From Emiliania huxleyi CCMP1516 (lineage: Eukaryota > Haptophyta > Isochrysidales > Noelaerhabdaceae): a stretch of 64,000 nucleotides of DNA. The position numbers were made by a program, and so were the translations under genes. The stretch spans positions 2,846,722 to 2,910,721 of the forward strand of contig NW_005202428.1 of the NCBI RefSeq assembly GCF_000372725.1, given 5' to 3'. The notes below the pieces were generated by a model. That model searched no databases. It was given only the letters and a program-made list of their open reading frames with translations, and was not told the DNA's origin. Below, one piece after another: positions 1-11,202 of the stretch. Numbering within the stretch: the stretch's first letter is position 1; each line of letters opens with the position of its first letter.

Positions 1-129
1 AGCTCGTCGGAGGCTGCGTCACGACGGGAGGGTCGCGACAGCAGTCCTCGGGCGAGCCGACGCGCATGTCCAACCAGCGCTGGGACTCGTTGTGACGGCA
101 GACGCCGGCTGCCTCTCCCACCTTTTTTC

Positions 130-450
130 CTTCTTTGCCCGGTGCATGGGCTCGATCCGATTCCGCAGCGTGTCGTCCCCAGCGGCGGTGCTGCGCGGGA
201 GGCGGCCGCGGGCACGCTGGGCTCGATCTCAGCGGCTTTCCCCTCAGTTGCTCCGAAAGCACGGATCTGGCGGACGTTCTTGGCTTCAATTTTACGAATC
301 TTGTCAACACGATCGAATGTCTGGACCAGCTGAAGGCTTGCGTCCGTCCACGGCGGACGTCACATGGTTTCTCTGCACGGTATTCGGATTTTGCTATTTG
401 TTCGTGTGGGATTCTTTTTCGAGGTCAACCCGTCATGCGGCAGGTGGCTT
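130..450 (+). repeat. Dispersed repeat family A, copy 1
   Basis: About 300 bp that recurs three more times in the window. The block beginning AGCGGCGGTGCTGCGCGGGA near 180 is found almost unchanged near 62590 on the same strand and near 42260 on the opposite strand, followed in each by the same order of motifs (the GCACGGATYTGGCGGACGTT region, then the TTCGGATTTTGCTATTTGTT region). Copies differ by scattered substitutions and small indels. No transposase or reverse transcriptase is visible, so this is probably a non-autonomous element or a fragment of one. Confidence 0.75.
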
Positions 451-1590
451 GCTTTGGCTCGCTGCCACCGCGGTGGGTCACCAAGAGCTTCTCCGCGTGC
501 GGCGTCATCACCACGCGACGCGCTCGCCACGCCTCACCCGGGCAAAAGGAACGACCGCGCGCCGCCGCCGCCCGCCTCGCCTTGCCTTGCCCCTGCGCCT
601 GCGCCTGCGCCTGCGCCTCGCCTTGCAGCCGCGCACGCGCACACGCTCACGCCGCTCGCGTTCGCTACCGCGAAGAAACCCTCCACCCGAGTTTCGAGCC
701 GGGAGCCAAAAGGTCCCGACTCGAACCGCGAACCGGCTCGACCACCGCCGCTGGCGGTTCTGCAAAGGCACTCAAGGGCAGTGCCTCATATAACGTGAAA
801 TAGTGCGAGCGCGCGAGATACTCACCCGACCCACCGTGCCCTCGCGAAGAAGATCTCGCGCAGCGCGCGCTCGCACACGCCGCCCGAGAGCACTCCCACC
901 CCCGCCGCCCTCGCAAGCTCACAGGTTGATTTGAGGAGAAGCAGCTGGGGGAGGTCAAAGCGGGAGAAGGCGGCACGGCGGCGGCGGCGCGGCCCCCCCC
1001 CATCCCCACGCCTCCGGGTCGTGCGTACCGCCTCCGGGCGTGAGTGTCCCCCCAGCGTCTGCTCCAGCAGTCGCTCCGGTAATCAGGCCGAGAGTACCAG
1101 GGAGGAGGGGAGAAGAGCCCAGGGTGGAGAGAGGAGAAGAGCCTAGGGAGGGGGGAGGAGAAGAGCCCAAGGCGGCCTCCCTCTCCCTCCCCTCCCACCG
1201 GGCCTCCCTCTCCCTCTCCTCCCACCGGGCCTCCCTCTCCCCCTCCTCCCGCCAAGCACCGACAGTCTCGAGGGGCCAGCCGCTGGGGGAACCACCTCCT
1301 GAGAAGAGGGGGTGGACGTACGCCAGCGGCACGAGGGCTTCAGCCGCACAACTACCATGGGAACGCGACCCACACAAAGCACCAAAGTTAGGCATACCCC
1401 CCGGCGCAGTGTCCCCCGCTATGTGTCGCCGTTCGTCGGGGCACGCTATCCTGTGCAGTCAGGGCAAGTGGGGGCGGGGTAGAGTGCCCAGGAGCGTGCT
1501 CCTGGGATTTCTCCGCCCAGTCCGGGGGTGCGTCGAACCTTCCATCACCCTGTCGGAAGCGGCGTGCCGGTGGAGGCACGTCCGGGTTTT
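451..1590. other. Gene-poor low-complexity stretch
   Basis: No convincing gene. The stretch holds a GCGCCT-type simple repeat near 595-630 and a degenerate CCTCCCTCTCC / CCACCGGG tandem repeat near 1175-1250. The long open frames on both strands are proline-, arginine- and serine-rich shadows of this composition and show no recognisable domain. Confidence 0.5.
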
Positions 1591-1599
1591 GGAAGTAAA

Positions 1600-1745
1600 G
1601 ATATATTACTTTTTTTTATTTGTTCGTGTGGGGGTATATTGCAGATTTGTCAATGGTACCGCGTCTGCGACGCGGGCGCCTTGCGGGCAGAGCCCTTAGC
1701 CACCCTTTATATCTTGCGCGGTCAAAATTCGTATCAACCAAGAAA
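1600..1745 (+). repeat. Dispersed repeat family A, partial copy
   Basis: Matches the 3' part of the family A copies at 62770-62925 and, inverted, 41830-41960. The shared run goes from TTTGTTCGTGTGGGGGTAT through a GATTTGTCAATGGTACC motif to CAGAGCCCTTAGCCACCCTT. The 5' half seen at 130-450 is absent here, so this is a truncated copy. Confidence 0.7.
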
Positions 1746-1789
1746 CATCTAGATTCTGTGAATCAAGGCCTCCAACTGTAACAAGGTCT

Positions 1790-1905
1790 GTGGTTCGCAG
1801 CTCGTTCGTGAACAACCAACGGCGCCAGGCGCCTGCCTACCTATTGATGGGTCCATCCATGTGATAGCCTGGGCGTGCAACATGCGCCTGGTTGGACCTG
1901 AATGA
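1790..1905 (+). repeat. Degenerate copy of the arm of the fold-back element
   Basis: Resembles 20535-20630 and, inverted, 22610-22735. Shared motifs include GGCGCCTG, then TTGATGGGTCCA, then TGATAGCC, then GCCTRGTTGGACCT. It lies immediately beyond the last recognisable exon of the oxygenase fragment at 1979-2558, so an insertion here may have removed that gene's 3' end. Confidence 0.55.
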
Positions 1906-1978
1906 ACGAACGAGCCTGGGGCCGGAGGCGGGAAGTGTGAGAGGCTGCCGGAGGGGCGTCCCGCCCGGCCGGCCCCGC

Positions 1979-2558
1979 TCCTCCGGTGAAGTCGTGCCCC
2001 TGGGTGGAGAGGTAGAGGACGCACGAGTAGTGGTAGACGGCGTGCGTCGCCTCGTCCGTGTGCAGGATCACCTGTCCACATCGCGTTGCACGCTACAGCG
2101 CATGTCGCACCATCTCGCCTCGTCCGTGAGCAAATGTCACAGAGTCGCCCGCCGAGCCTCCCCCTCCCGTCTGCTTGAGGCCCGCCTCGTACTTTCGCGC
2201 GTACGCCTGCAGCAAGGGCCCGGGAAAGGGTCCAGGCCGGCGCGGGGCCGCTCGTGCGCGCGCGGCGCGCCTGCACGGGCAGCACGCGCGAGAGGGGGAG
2301 GCCGTACTCGTGCGAGATGGAGCGCCGAATCCGCTCGACGAGCCGGACGAAGTTGAGGATCGTCGCGGTCGAGCACTTGCCGCAGCCGTTGAAGTTGAAC
2401 CCCTCGAGGTCTGGGAAGACCTGGAGGTCCGTCTCTGCGGCGGTGGCGAAGGCGGGGAAGGTGACGCGCGAGCAAGCCTCGCAGCAGGCGCCCTCCTCGC
2501 AGCGGCGGCCCTCCTTGAGCGGCAGGTTGACCTGCTGGCTGCTGAGGCTCTGCGGCAG
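1979..2558 (-). pseudogene. 2OG-Fe(II) oxygenase fragment (prolyl-hydroxylase/OGFOD3-like)
   Basis: Three exons can be joined in frame: 2558-2271, 2206-2141 and 2071-about 1979. The first intron is GC-AG and the second GT-AG. The product contains a cysteine-rich CEACSRVTF segment and then LHTDEAT...YHYSCVLYLSTQG.DFTGG, the usual HxD iron ligand plus first strands of a prolyl-4-hydroxylase fold. The distal His and the 2OG-binding Arg/Lys are missing because the frame runs into repeat DNA near 1900. No start codon is evident, and the first exon begins only about 65 bp past the stop of the glycosyltransferase gene on the same strand. It could be a truncated gene or a 3' part of that transcription unit; the simplest splice between them does not keep the frame. 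Human OGFOD3 is the closest family I can suggest. Confidence 0.6.
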
Positions 2559-2623
2559 CTAGACAAAGACGAGACAGAGACACGGCGCTGCGGCTTACGT
2601 TGCGCCTCGGCCGCGCGCGTCTC

Positions 2624-3981
2624 TCAACAGAAGTGGTAATAGTCCAACCCCTCCCTCAGCCCGAGTGAAGTGACGTTGGCCTCAAAGGCGCCACCCGTCC
2701 GACCGAGCGCGACGCACAAAACAAAGGGCGGTTGCGCCTCTCGAAAGTGGACGATGGGCACGCGGTGCGCCTCGTAGATGTACTTCGAGCCGATCTTCTT
2801 TGGGTCGACGTCGCAAAACGCCGCGACACGCCGCTTCCCATCCTCGCTCATCGCCTTGAAAAAATCGCGCCTACTGCCAGGCGCCCAAAGGTGACGACGC
2901 TGCCGCCCTCCCCGCCGCCTCGCCGTCGCGAGGGCCCGTCGCGGCCCGCCCCCCAGATGGTGAAGCGCGCCCAGCTCGGGTGGGCAGAGAGCACGGCCGC
3001 CTCGAGCGCGGCGGTGCGGTGGCGGAGAAGGAGCGCGCGGGGCGTCGCGTGCGTGACTGCGGCGGCGTGGTAGCGGTACACCACCAGCGGCGACCTGAGC
3101 GGCGGAGGCGGGGCGTGTGAGACGGGGCGTGTGACCCCCCTCCCGGCTCCTGCCCCTCCCTGCCAACCCTGCCCTCCCGCTCCCCGCGCCCACCCGCCGA
3201 CGCGGTGCAAGCTGCCGCCGCGCGCGACGTGCGCGTGCAGGAAGAGGAGGTCCTCGCACTTCTCCTCGCGGAAGCCGCCGCCGCGCACAAACGTGCCGCG
3301 CGCCATGAACCACGTCGGCATCAGCAGCGTGCACTCGCGGAAGCGGTGCAACAGTAGCTCCTCCTCGCTCATCTCGTTGGCCCACGCGACGTAGCGCGCA
3401 GTCGAGCCCTCGGGCTCGCGGCTCACGCGTGCGCCCACCAGCGCGCCCGGCCGAGCGGCCGCCGCCAGCAGCTGCGCTTCGATTCGCTTCGGCCGCGAGA
3501 GGTCGTCCACGTCCTACTCGACCAGGCTTCGGCTCACGCCGCGGGCACTGCGAGCTGTTGGGAGTGCAAGTGGGAGACCGCCTGGAAGCAGAGCCACGTG
3601 CCGCTGCTCTGCGCGACGGCCCGGTTCTTGGCGAACCCGCAGCCGCCGCCCTGCGAGCCGCCAGAACGGCCGATCACCACTGCCACGCCAGCAGCCTCGA
3701 GGCGCGGCTTCCAGCGCTGAAGTGAGTCCCACGAGCCGTCCGATGAGCCTACTCGCAACGAGACCCGAGTCGGAACCTATCGCACGAACGGAGCCTCGTG
3801 CGTCGTAGCGAAGGCCGTCGTCATAGGCTGACAGCTCGAGCCGGCAGGCTGGCGGCGCTGGATCAGCGCTCGATGCCTCTGCGTGCAGAACCGTCTGGCA
3901 CAAGAGAGCCTCGAGGCATTCGTCGATCCACATGTCGCCGTTGTGGATCGGGAGGATGATAGACACGAGAGGAGCAGACAT
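2624..3981 (-). CDS. B3GNTL1-like family 2 glycosyltransferase
   Basis: Five exons (3981-3816, 3748-3582, 3513-3194, 3094-2936, 2870-2624) join in frame to about 352 residues, close to human B3GNTL1 (361). The N terminus, VSIILPIHNGDMWIDECL, is the typical GT2 nucleotide-sugar-binding start. It is followed by the segments GCGFAKNRAVAQSSG, DLLFLHAHVARGG, VYRYHAAAVTHAT, FTIWGAG and AFCDVD, and the C terminus ends in YYHFC, all positionally matching the animal protein. The family is annotated as putative beta-1,3-N-acetylglucosaminyltransferase, but its acceptor is not well established. The DxD region is spliced (LCFQ|DVDDLS) and replaces the usual DSDD. Introns 1, 2 and 4 are GC-AG (65-68 bp); intron 3 is GT-AG. 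No signal peptide is visible. Confidence 0.9.
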
Positions 3982-4044
3982 GCACTCAACACGATCGTGG
4001 ACAGGGGGAAACCTGGTACCCGGGTACGGGTACCCTCGGAGAGT

Positions 4045-4460
4045 ATTCTTTAGCTCCGAGTAGAGGGGGCGTTCCGCAGCTAGGGGGACCCACAGCGCGA
4101 GGGAAAAATTCCGCCGCTGCCCGCTGGGGGAAACCCGGAGCGCAGAACTAACCCTCGGAGACCTGTGTTATGGCCCTGCGAACGCGCACCCCCCCACGGT
4201 CGAGGAAGAGGGTGCGTTCTGCAGTTAAGGGGTAACCCGGTACACGGAACCATCCCTCGGAGACGTGTTATGGCCCTGCGACCGCGCACCCCCGGGGCTA
4301 GGGCTCTCTAGCCCGTAACCCGATCCCGATCATCCGGCCCGCTGGGTGCGCTTCTTAGCTCCCCGGTCCTGGGCGTGAGGTTGATGACCGCACTCCAAGT
4401 GCTCCAAGTGCCAAACGAGACGCGTGTTATGGCCCTGCGAACGCGCACCCCCCCCCCTAG
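4045..4460 (+). repeat. Dispersed repeat family C with internal tandem units
   Basis: A motif of roughly 38 bp (CTCGGAGAC...GTGTTATGGCCCTGCGAACGCGCACCCCC) occurs three times, near 4155, 4256 and 4418, with variable spacers. An inverted relative lies at 30205-30365, sharing the CTAGCCC...CGGGTT end and the TCTACTCGGAGCTA segment. No protein is encoded. Confidence 0.65.
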
Positions 4461-4966
4461 CTAGGGGTCAGGGCTTGTGTGAGCGACACTACTCGGCGAC
4501 TGCCGGCACACTGTGAGTCAGACCATGGGTGTGAGGTAAAACCACGCTACCAGCGCTTGGTCACATCGGCCCCGAGGTCAGATCCGTCTCCTCTGTTGAT
4601 GGTAAGACTTGTCTACTCGCTGGAGCCGAGCAGGAGGGGCCGGCGCACAACCCCTGGTCAACTCACGGGGTCCACACCGCCCCCCGTAGAGCGTAGCGCG
4701 TGTAGCCGAGAGAGCCCGCGTCGATGAATTCGACGCGGTCGGGAGGCCTTGCGGAGAGACCAGCGAGTTGGTTTTCAAAAATGCCCCGGGCGCGCCGATC
4801 TTGCTTCTTCGCAGATTGAAGAAGGGGAGCGCGAGCGGTCAGCGGACTGTGCCGCGCCGCGCCCGCCCGCCCGCCAGCCCGCCACAGGTAGCCCTGAGTG
4901 TGCCCCCGCCCTCCCCGCGCCGCTGTGCTCACCCGCCCCGTCCATCCCGCGCGCACGTCCGCACTC
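4461..4966. other. Intergenic, nothing recognised
   Basis: Between repeat family C and the 3' end of the ankyrin gene I see no conserved coding frame, tRNA-like fold or repeat shared with the rest of the window. Confidence 0.4.
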
Positions 4967-7960
4967 TCACCCCCACCTTCCCGTCTCGAGCGCGCGCCGA
5001 GCCCAACGCACCCCGACTGCCAGCAGCTTGACGCACACGGCGCTGGCCGTGAGGGCAGTGACGAGGGCAACGGCGGCGACGGCGGTGTCAGCAGCGTCAG
5101 TGGCGCCCTCGGCCTCGGCCTGCGGGGTGCTGCGCTGTGCGGGGGAGGAGGAAGCTGCGCCCTGTGCGCCGAGCCTCCCCCACCGGCGCCACCACGGGCC
5201 GGCCTCGGCGGCGAGCAGGAGAGCGCGCGCGTCCTCGTGCCACACCTCCGCGAGCTCGGCGGGCGTGCGCCCCTCCTCCTCCCTGGCGAGCGGGTCGGCG
5301 CCCGCGCGCAACAGCTGTCGCACCACCGCGGCGTGGCCCTGTTCGGCGGCGCAGTGCAGCGCCGTCTTGCCGTCCTTGCGCGGCGCGTCGACCTGCGCGC
5401 CAGCGGCGAGCAGCAGCGAGACGACGCCCGCGTGGCCCCGCATCGCCGCGTCGCTCAGGGCGGAGCAGCCCGTGGACGGCGAGCGGTGGTTGATCGCCGC
5501 GCGGTCGACGCCCTGCGCCTGAAGCACGTAGCGCACGACCTGCAGGCAGCCGAGCCGCGCCACCTCCTGCAGCGGCGTGAGGCCGGCCGGGTTCGGCTCG
5601 ACTCGCAGCGGCGCGCCGTACCGCTCGACGATGTAGCGCAGGATTGGGAGGTGCCCCTCTCGCGCCGCTAGGGTGGCGAGCTCCTCCCGCTGCTCCTCGA
5701 GCCCGTCGACGCCCCACGTGCGCACGTACTCCTCGAGGTCGCGGAGCTCGAGCTCCTCGAAGCGCTTGGACCAGCCGATCGGCATCCCGCTCGCGCCTGG
5801 CGGCGCCTCGCCCTCGGCGGGCTCCTGCAGCGACTCGGCAAGCAAGCACTGCCGGTGCATGCGCAGCAGCATGTGCTTGAAGAAAGTGCCGTCTCCGCGC
5901 ATCGAGGCGTCGAGCACGTCCCAGAACGGCCCTGCGTGGCCGGGCTGCGCCTCGAACTTGGAGCGGAGGGTCGCCAGCTGTGTCTCGTACAGCGCGCTCA
6001 GCACCGGCCGCAGCGCAACCTTGTCGCACGGGAGGCACTCCTCCCTCCCGTCGGCCGTCTTGCGGCGGTGCCCCGTCTCGCAGCAGGTGAAGCGGCCGGT
6101 GAGGACGGCGGTGCGGCGCTGCGTGTGGACCGTCAGCCGGTCCAACGAGTCGAGCACCTGCACCCTCGGCCGCTGTCCGATCGGCTGCGTGACGAGGAGG
6201 GGCCGGCCTAGAAGGAGAGAGAGGGAGATAGAGGGAGATAGAGGGAGATACCGACCGGCTGCGCGTGGCTTTGGGCGGCCGTCGCCGCAGTTGTTGAGGG
6301 CGAGGCAGCACTCCTCCATCCGGCACCAGCCGCGGGACGACCACGTCGCGTAGTCGCACCGCTCGCCGTCCTCGTGCCGCACGCCCGACGGCGCGCACAC
6401 CCAAAAGTTGTTTGCGCGCGCCACGTACGCCGGGATGCTGTTGATGGCGAGGCGCTGCGCGGCGGCCGTCTCGCGCAGCTCCTTCTCGTTGAGGCAGCCC
6501 CGCGTCTGCGGGATCGAGACATAGTCCATCCACACCCACCTGCGGGAGCAGGGCCCGAGCCCCTCAGCGGCTCGGTGCCGTGCGGCGGGCTAGCGGCGTC
6601 CGGCCATCACGCCCCACACCCGCTGCCGACAGACTGAGAGAAGACGGCCGCCAGCTCGAGCGCGTCGGGCCTCCGGTCGGCGGGCGAGATGGCGGGCGAG
6701 ACGCAGCGCGGAGTCGACTTCAGTGTCGATCTGGGAAGGCTCCGCCTCCTCACCCCGCCGGAGGGGCCGGAGCTAGGACCGGAGTCTAGGCTGGAGTGGC
6801 TGAGGCCGGAAGGGGAGGGAGGCTGGGAGGCCTCCTCGCCGCCAGATTCGATGGACTTGAGCGAGGAGAGGGACGTCCTCGCCCCGCCCACCGCCCCGCC
6901 CCCGCGGGAGGACGAGGAGCGGTCCGCCACGTCCGCCGAGGAGTGCTCGCCTAAGAGAGGCTCCGAGACGGGTCCGGGGAGAGGGTCGTCCAGAACAGAA
7001 GCGGCGCACCGAGGAGAAGCGCTCGCCGAGGCCGCACCGGCCGCTCGCCGCCTTAGCTGCCGCCGCCGCGAGGAGGGGCACGCCCTCCCTCGGCCCGACC
7101 GGCCGGCGGCGCAGGTCCGGCGTGGCGCTCGGCGTGGAGCAGGGTGTGCTCCGAGGCGTGCTCCGCCGGGAGGAGCGGCTGCTTGAGAGGTCGCGCAGGA
7201 AGCGCGCGTTGTTCTTCGAGTAGCCCTTGAAGAAGGCGAGCTTGTCCTATGCGTGCGGGTCCGAGCAGGCTGAAGGAAGGCGCCAGAGGATCGAGGGCGG
7301 AGATGCAGGGCGGAGCTGCCGAGGTGGAGCGGAAGAGCTCGTCGTGCTGGCTGTCGCGCGCCATGCGAAAGGCGCCCTGCATCGTGCGCAGGTGGTCCCC
7401 GTTCGGGTCGGCCTCCGATCGGCCGCACCACTGCGGCGCGGCGGCGGAGGAGACGGGTGTGATGGTGCGGCGTGGCGGCGGGGGGAGAGACCCCGTGTGA
7501 GGGTGCCTCGCCGGATTGTGTCGGTGTTGTGTCGGCGGCGGGGGTGGGGGGCGACGCGGAGCACGGCGGTTGCGCGTGCCTGGTGGGAGACAAAGTGGAC
7601 GTGCGCCTCGAGATCGTGATCGTCCAGCCGGCGGAGGAGGCCGCGGCGGAGCAGCTCGTTGTGCGTGGTGAGCCGCTCGAGGCGGAGAAAGTCTGATACT
7701 CGAATAACGTACATCGGGAAACTTGCGCCCGCGCCAGAGGCGGACGCCTCGCCCACCAGCCGGCGCGGCGCGAGTCGTGACGAGAAGGGGCTGTGGCCGC
7801 GAGAAGCGGGGAGGGGGTCGTCGTCCGAGTCGCTTCCGTCCTCGTGCTCCGTCTCGCGCGCCGACTCAGCGAGCGCCTCCTGCACGGTGTGGGAGAGGAG
7901 GGTGGCTCGCGGAGGAGGGGCCAAAAAAAGGGCGGGACGAGCAGCGCACGAGAGTGACAA
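4967..7960 (-). CDS. Ankyrin-repeat protein with 'HFVSHQ...WMDYVSIPQ' N-terminal domain
   Basis: A multi-exon gene. The 5' exon (ending at 7580) encodes FLRLERLTTHNELLRRGLL...HVHFVSHQ. It splices by a GC-AG intron to WCGRSEADPNGDHLRTMQ at 7430, then DKLAFFKGYSKNNARFL near 7230. A later exon from about 6547 gives WVWMDYVSIPQTRG...SIPAYVARANNFWV...CDYATWSSRGWCRMEE. This SHxW / DYVSIPQ / RGWCR.E layout recurs in large families of algal proteins, where its biochemical role is unknown. The C-terminal half holds three or four ankyrin repeats (TPLQEVARLG, SALSDAAMRGHAGVVSLLLAAGA, TALHCAAEQGHAAVVRQLLRAGADP) and one or two hydrophobic segments near the end. The exact start (about 7960) and the exons between 6550 and 7200 are uncertain. 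An intron near 6208-6265 contains a GGGAGATAGA tandem repeat. Confidence 0.75.
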
Positions 7961-8061
7961 CCATTTTTACAGTAAGTAGGTCCAATAGATCTTGGCAGCC
8001 GCCGTCGATCGTTTTTTATTTTCATCGAGCTTCCTTTGCACCTTGGACAGGAAGCAGTCTT

Positions 8062-9858
8062 GGAGAACCCTGTCCACGCCTGAGGATTCTGCACTAGCGA
8101 TTCTGCCACCCAAGACAGGATTCTGTATGCGGAGGCTCGAGAGGGATTCGTGTCCGTTTCTTCTGATTCTCACTCTCCTTTTCCGGTTCTGCCTACTCGA
8201 TCTGATTCTGCCCGTCCCCTTTCCACGCACTCAGCCTCCGGGCAGGATTCCTCACCCAGCTTCCGTTTCTGCCTAATCGATCTGATTCTGTCCGTCCGAT
8301 TCTCGCCTTATCAGATTCTGTCGCGCGGTTGCGGTTTCTGCCTCCGGATGCCGGAAAGGTATTTTCCCTTCTGCCGGCCGATTTCTTGGCAACCCGGCCG
8401 GACTCTCGTTTCCTGATTCCTGTTTTTGCCCGTCGAGGGGCGGTAGCCCGGCCAGCCGGCCATCTGGGCATGCTCACTCAACCAATCACGCTCATGTGTA
8501 CGCGCCGTATCCTCCGCGCCACCCACTTTGCCATCGAAGTGCGCTCCGCGCTCCGCACAGTACAGTCGCTTTTGAACGGCGGCTCATCACACGTGCGTCA
8601 GAGATCTCATGGGCGGTGGCATGGTGGAGCCAGAGCAGTGCGCGGCCGATCTTAATTCTGGGCAGGCGGTCTCCCATTCCCGCGGGCGCTTGGTGCCGGG
8701 GTTTGAACGGCATGCCGGCGTCAGATGCAGCTTGGCGCCGGCCTGCGGCGACCCCGCAAGCGGTCGTTGGTGCTGCTCAGCGATGCTCACAGCGGCACGT
8801 CTGCTCTTTTGCTGTGGGGAGTGCTGTCTGATTGGGTCTCCAAGCCCGCGGGCTCGCTGTGAATGCACCCGCCAGCTAGGCAGCTCCGCGGCGGTGTGGG
8901 TGTAGAACGGGTAGGCTGCTGTCTCGTGTCTCGGGGCTCGTACTAAGTCAATGGGAGGAGTGCTTCAATTTCTTCTTCTTATACGCCCAGCTCAAAAGCA
9001 CACACGCATCACGACGCCTAGACAGGCGAGACGCGGCGACAGCCGCGGCGAGCTCGTTTTAGAAGCGAGCCGCTCGCAGCGAGCAGTTTTAGAAAAAGGG
9101 AAAAGGGGGAGGGTTAGTTTGAACCCGAGCCGAGCTTCGCTCGGCTCCCCCCCGCGCGGGAGCGCCCCCCCCCCCCTCTCCTCGGGGGGGCGGGCAGAGC
9201 CCGCACCACACACTGCGCCTTTGCGGACGCCGGACCGAGGCCTAAGCGCTGAGTGCGCTGACGTGAGGCTGGAGCGCCAGAGAGACCCGCGCCTGAGCAT
9301 GCTGCCGCGGGCGAAGTTTGAGTGAGCTGTGTGAAGCCCCGCGCACACGCAATATCGGCTCAGGAGTTCGGAGAGTCAGGCCAACATAGGATCCCGCCGA
9401 AATGCGTAACTCCGAGGAATCAGGAATCAGGAATCAGGAATCAGGAATCAGGAATCAGAATCCCGGTCAAAATGTTGGAATCAGGAATCAGGAATCGGAA
9501 TCAGGAATCAGAATCCCGGTCAAAATGTGGGCGATCCGACAAATCAGGAATCAGGAATCAGGAATCAAATGGAGCATCAAGAATAGGAAGAGAGACAGGA
9601 GAATCGGGAGGGGGGCGCAGAATCAGGAATTGGCTCTGGCTACCCTAGAGAATCGGAAAGGAAGCGGAGGAAACGAGAATGGAGAATCAGGAAGCTGAAA
9701 GCGGGGCCAAGATGGGAGAGTCTGGGGAGAGAATCAGAATATCTGAGCAGAAGAGGAACCTGGGAAGGGGAATCTAGTGAGAGGTAGAATAGCAAGAATC
9801 CTTGTGTAGTAGAGCAGAATAGGAAAGGCAGAATCCTTAGGCGCGGACAGACTTCTCC
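8062..9858. mobile_element. Inverted-repeat element with GAATC-rich repetitive ends
   Basis: The outer ends are inverted copies: GGAGAACCCTGTCCACGCCT at 8062 matches, reverse-complemented, the sequence ending at 9858 (GCGCGGACAGACTTCTCC), and both continue inward through a GAGGATTCTGC / GCAGAATCCT box. Each arm is then dominated by irregularly spaced GAATC-containing short repeats. On the right these include a near-perfect AATCAGG tandem array at 9415-9580. The interior (about 8500-9350) has no recognisable protein. A non-autonomous DNA element is the best guess. Boundaries are approximate and no target-site duplication was identified. Confidence 0.5.
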
Positions 9859-11200
9859 ATTACTCACAGGAAGAATATGGCCCTGAGTTATGTGTACGCC
9901 AACTCAGGGTGTGTGGCAGCCACGATGGCTGTGTGTCTTCTAAGCTTGTTTGTGTCTGTGTGTTGCTCGTGCGTGTCGTCATCATCTGTCCCGCGTCCAC
10001 CCATACCGCGCTGGTGTCCAGTCCGAGCCTGACTGTTCTTCACCTTTCTACCTAACCTAACTCGAGATTGCCCCCGCGGGTCTCAATTGCCTTGCAGATT
10101 ACTACTCACCATTTTCCTCTTTTCTTCCGTCCGCGAGAATACATCTCAACAGCTCACGCCGGAGACAATCACCGCCGTTTTCTAAAGTCTTAAGCCCCTG
10201 CGAGATGGTGCGGTGTGGCAGCTCCATCAACTCACTCAGCCCCACTCGGCTCCACTCGGCTCCGCTCGGCTCCACTCGGCCCTCCCCTGTGTAAGAAGTA
10301 GGAATTCCATGTTGGGATGTTAGAGGTGGGTTAAGAGGGAGATGCGCGCGAGCTGCGGGACCGCCGGGACGGCGGGCGGGTAATTGCGACGCGCCGCCAC
10401 TTTTGGCGACTTTTGGCGACTTTTGGAATTCCTAACACTTCCGCCGCAGACACAACAAAACACATAAAATTCTCTCTCTCAGACACAAACGGATCCGCTC
10501 TGTGAGGGTGTGAATCTCTCTCTGGCACTCAAACGCATAAATATTAAAGAGAGGGGAGAGAGAGAGAGAGATTTTAACAAGGTCCCCGCCCCGTGCCGCG
10601 TGCGATTTTTGTGCAGGGGTCTTTGTGGAGCGGTGTGGTCGGCGACTACTCCTACCAGCCGGGGTCGTCCTCCCGATGGGGACTAGCAGCTAGCCGCGTC
10701 ATCCACGTGGTCCCTCGGGTCCCTGCTGCTCCTAATCTCTTCGTCTGGCTCAACTCGCTTGACGCTTGCCTTTTTTTCGCTCCAGCCCTCCAGGTCTGAC
10801 CCGTGAACGTGGAACGAGGACGGCGGACTCGCTCCGGTGTCCGGAGGGCTAGTACGAAGCGGAAGCCTCTTTCTCCCTTCACCACTCGCACTCCCAAGGG
10901 GCTCTGTCTGTGCACCGTGCTTCCCCGCGTGGCACTCCCTCACACAGTCACACACCAAGAGAAGGGCACTGCACAGGATCTGAGTTTGACTGTTTGTAGT
11001 ACTTCTCACTAAACAAAAACGTCAAAAACCGAACGGATCAGGACAGTGTACACAATAACTCTCGCTACTCGGCTCTCGGGAGATTACCTTTACCACAGCC
11101 GTATGACGTTACCCAACGATTACGGCTGAGTCAGAGCATGCCATTGCTGCATGCCATGCGTCGCTCTGAAGGAGCGCAGCGAGGCTGCCGAACCATACAG
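9859..11200. other. Repeat-rich intergenic stretch
   Basis: No gene. It contains a 65-bp block at 9987-10052 that recurs at 45978-46043, a degenerate CGGCTCCACT tandem repeat at about 10240-10285, and a GCGACTTTTG triplication near 10400. It also holds a block at 10585-10720 related to 42005-42135, and a TTTTTTTCGCTCCAGCCCT block near 10770 related to 20065. Confidence 0.6.
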
Positions 11201-11202
11201 GC

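Noticed and set aside
1143-1395. Minus-strand frames over the CCTCCC repeats
   Set aside because: Gly/Arg/Glu-rich translations of a degenerate tandem repeat.
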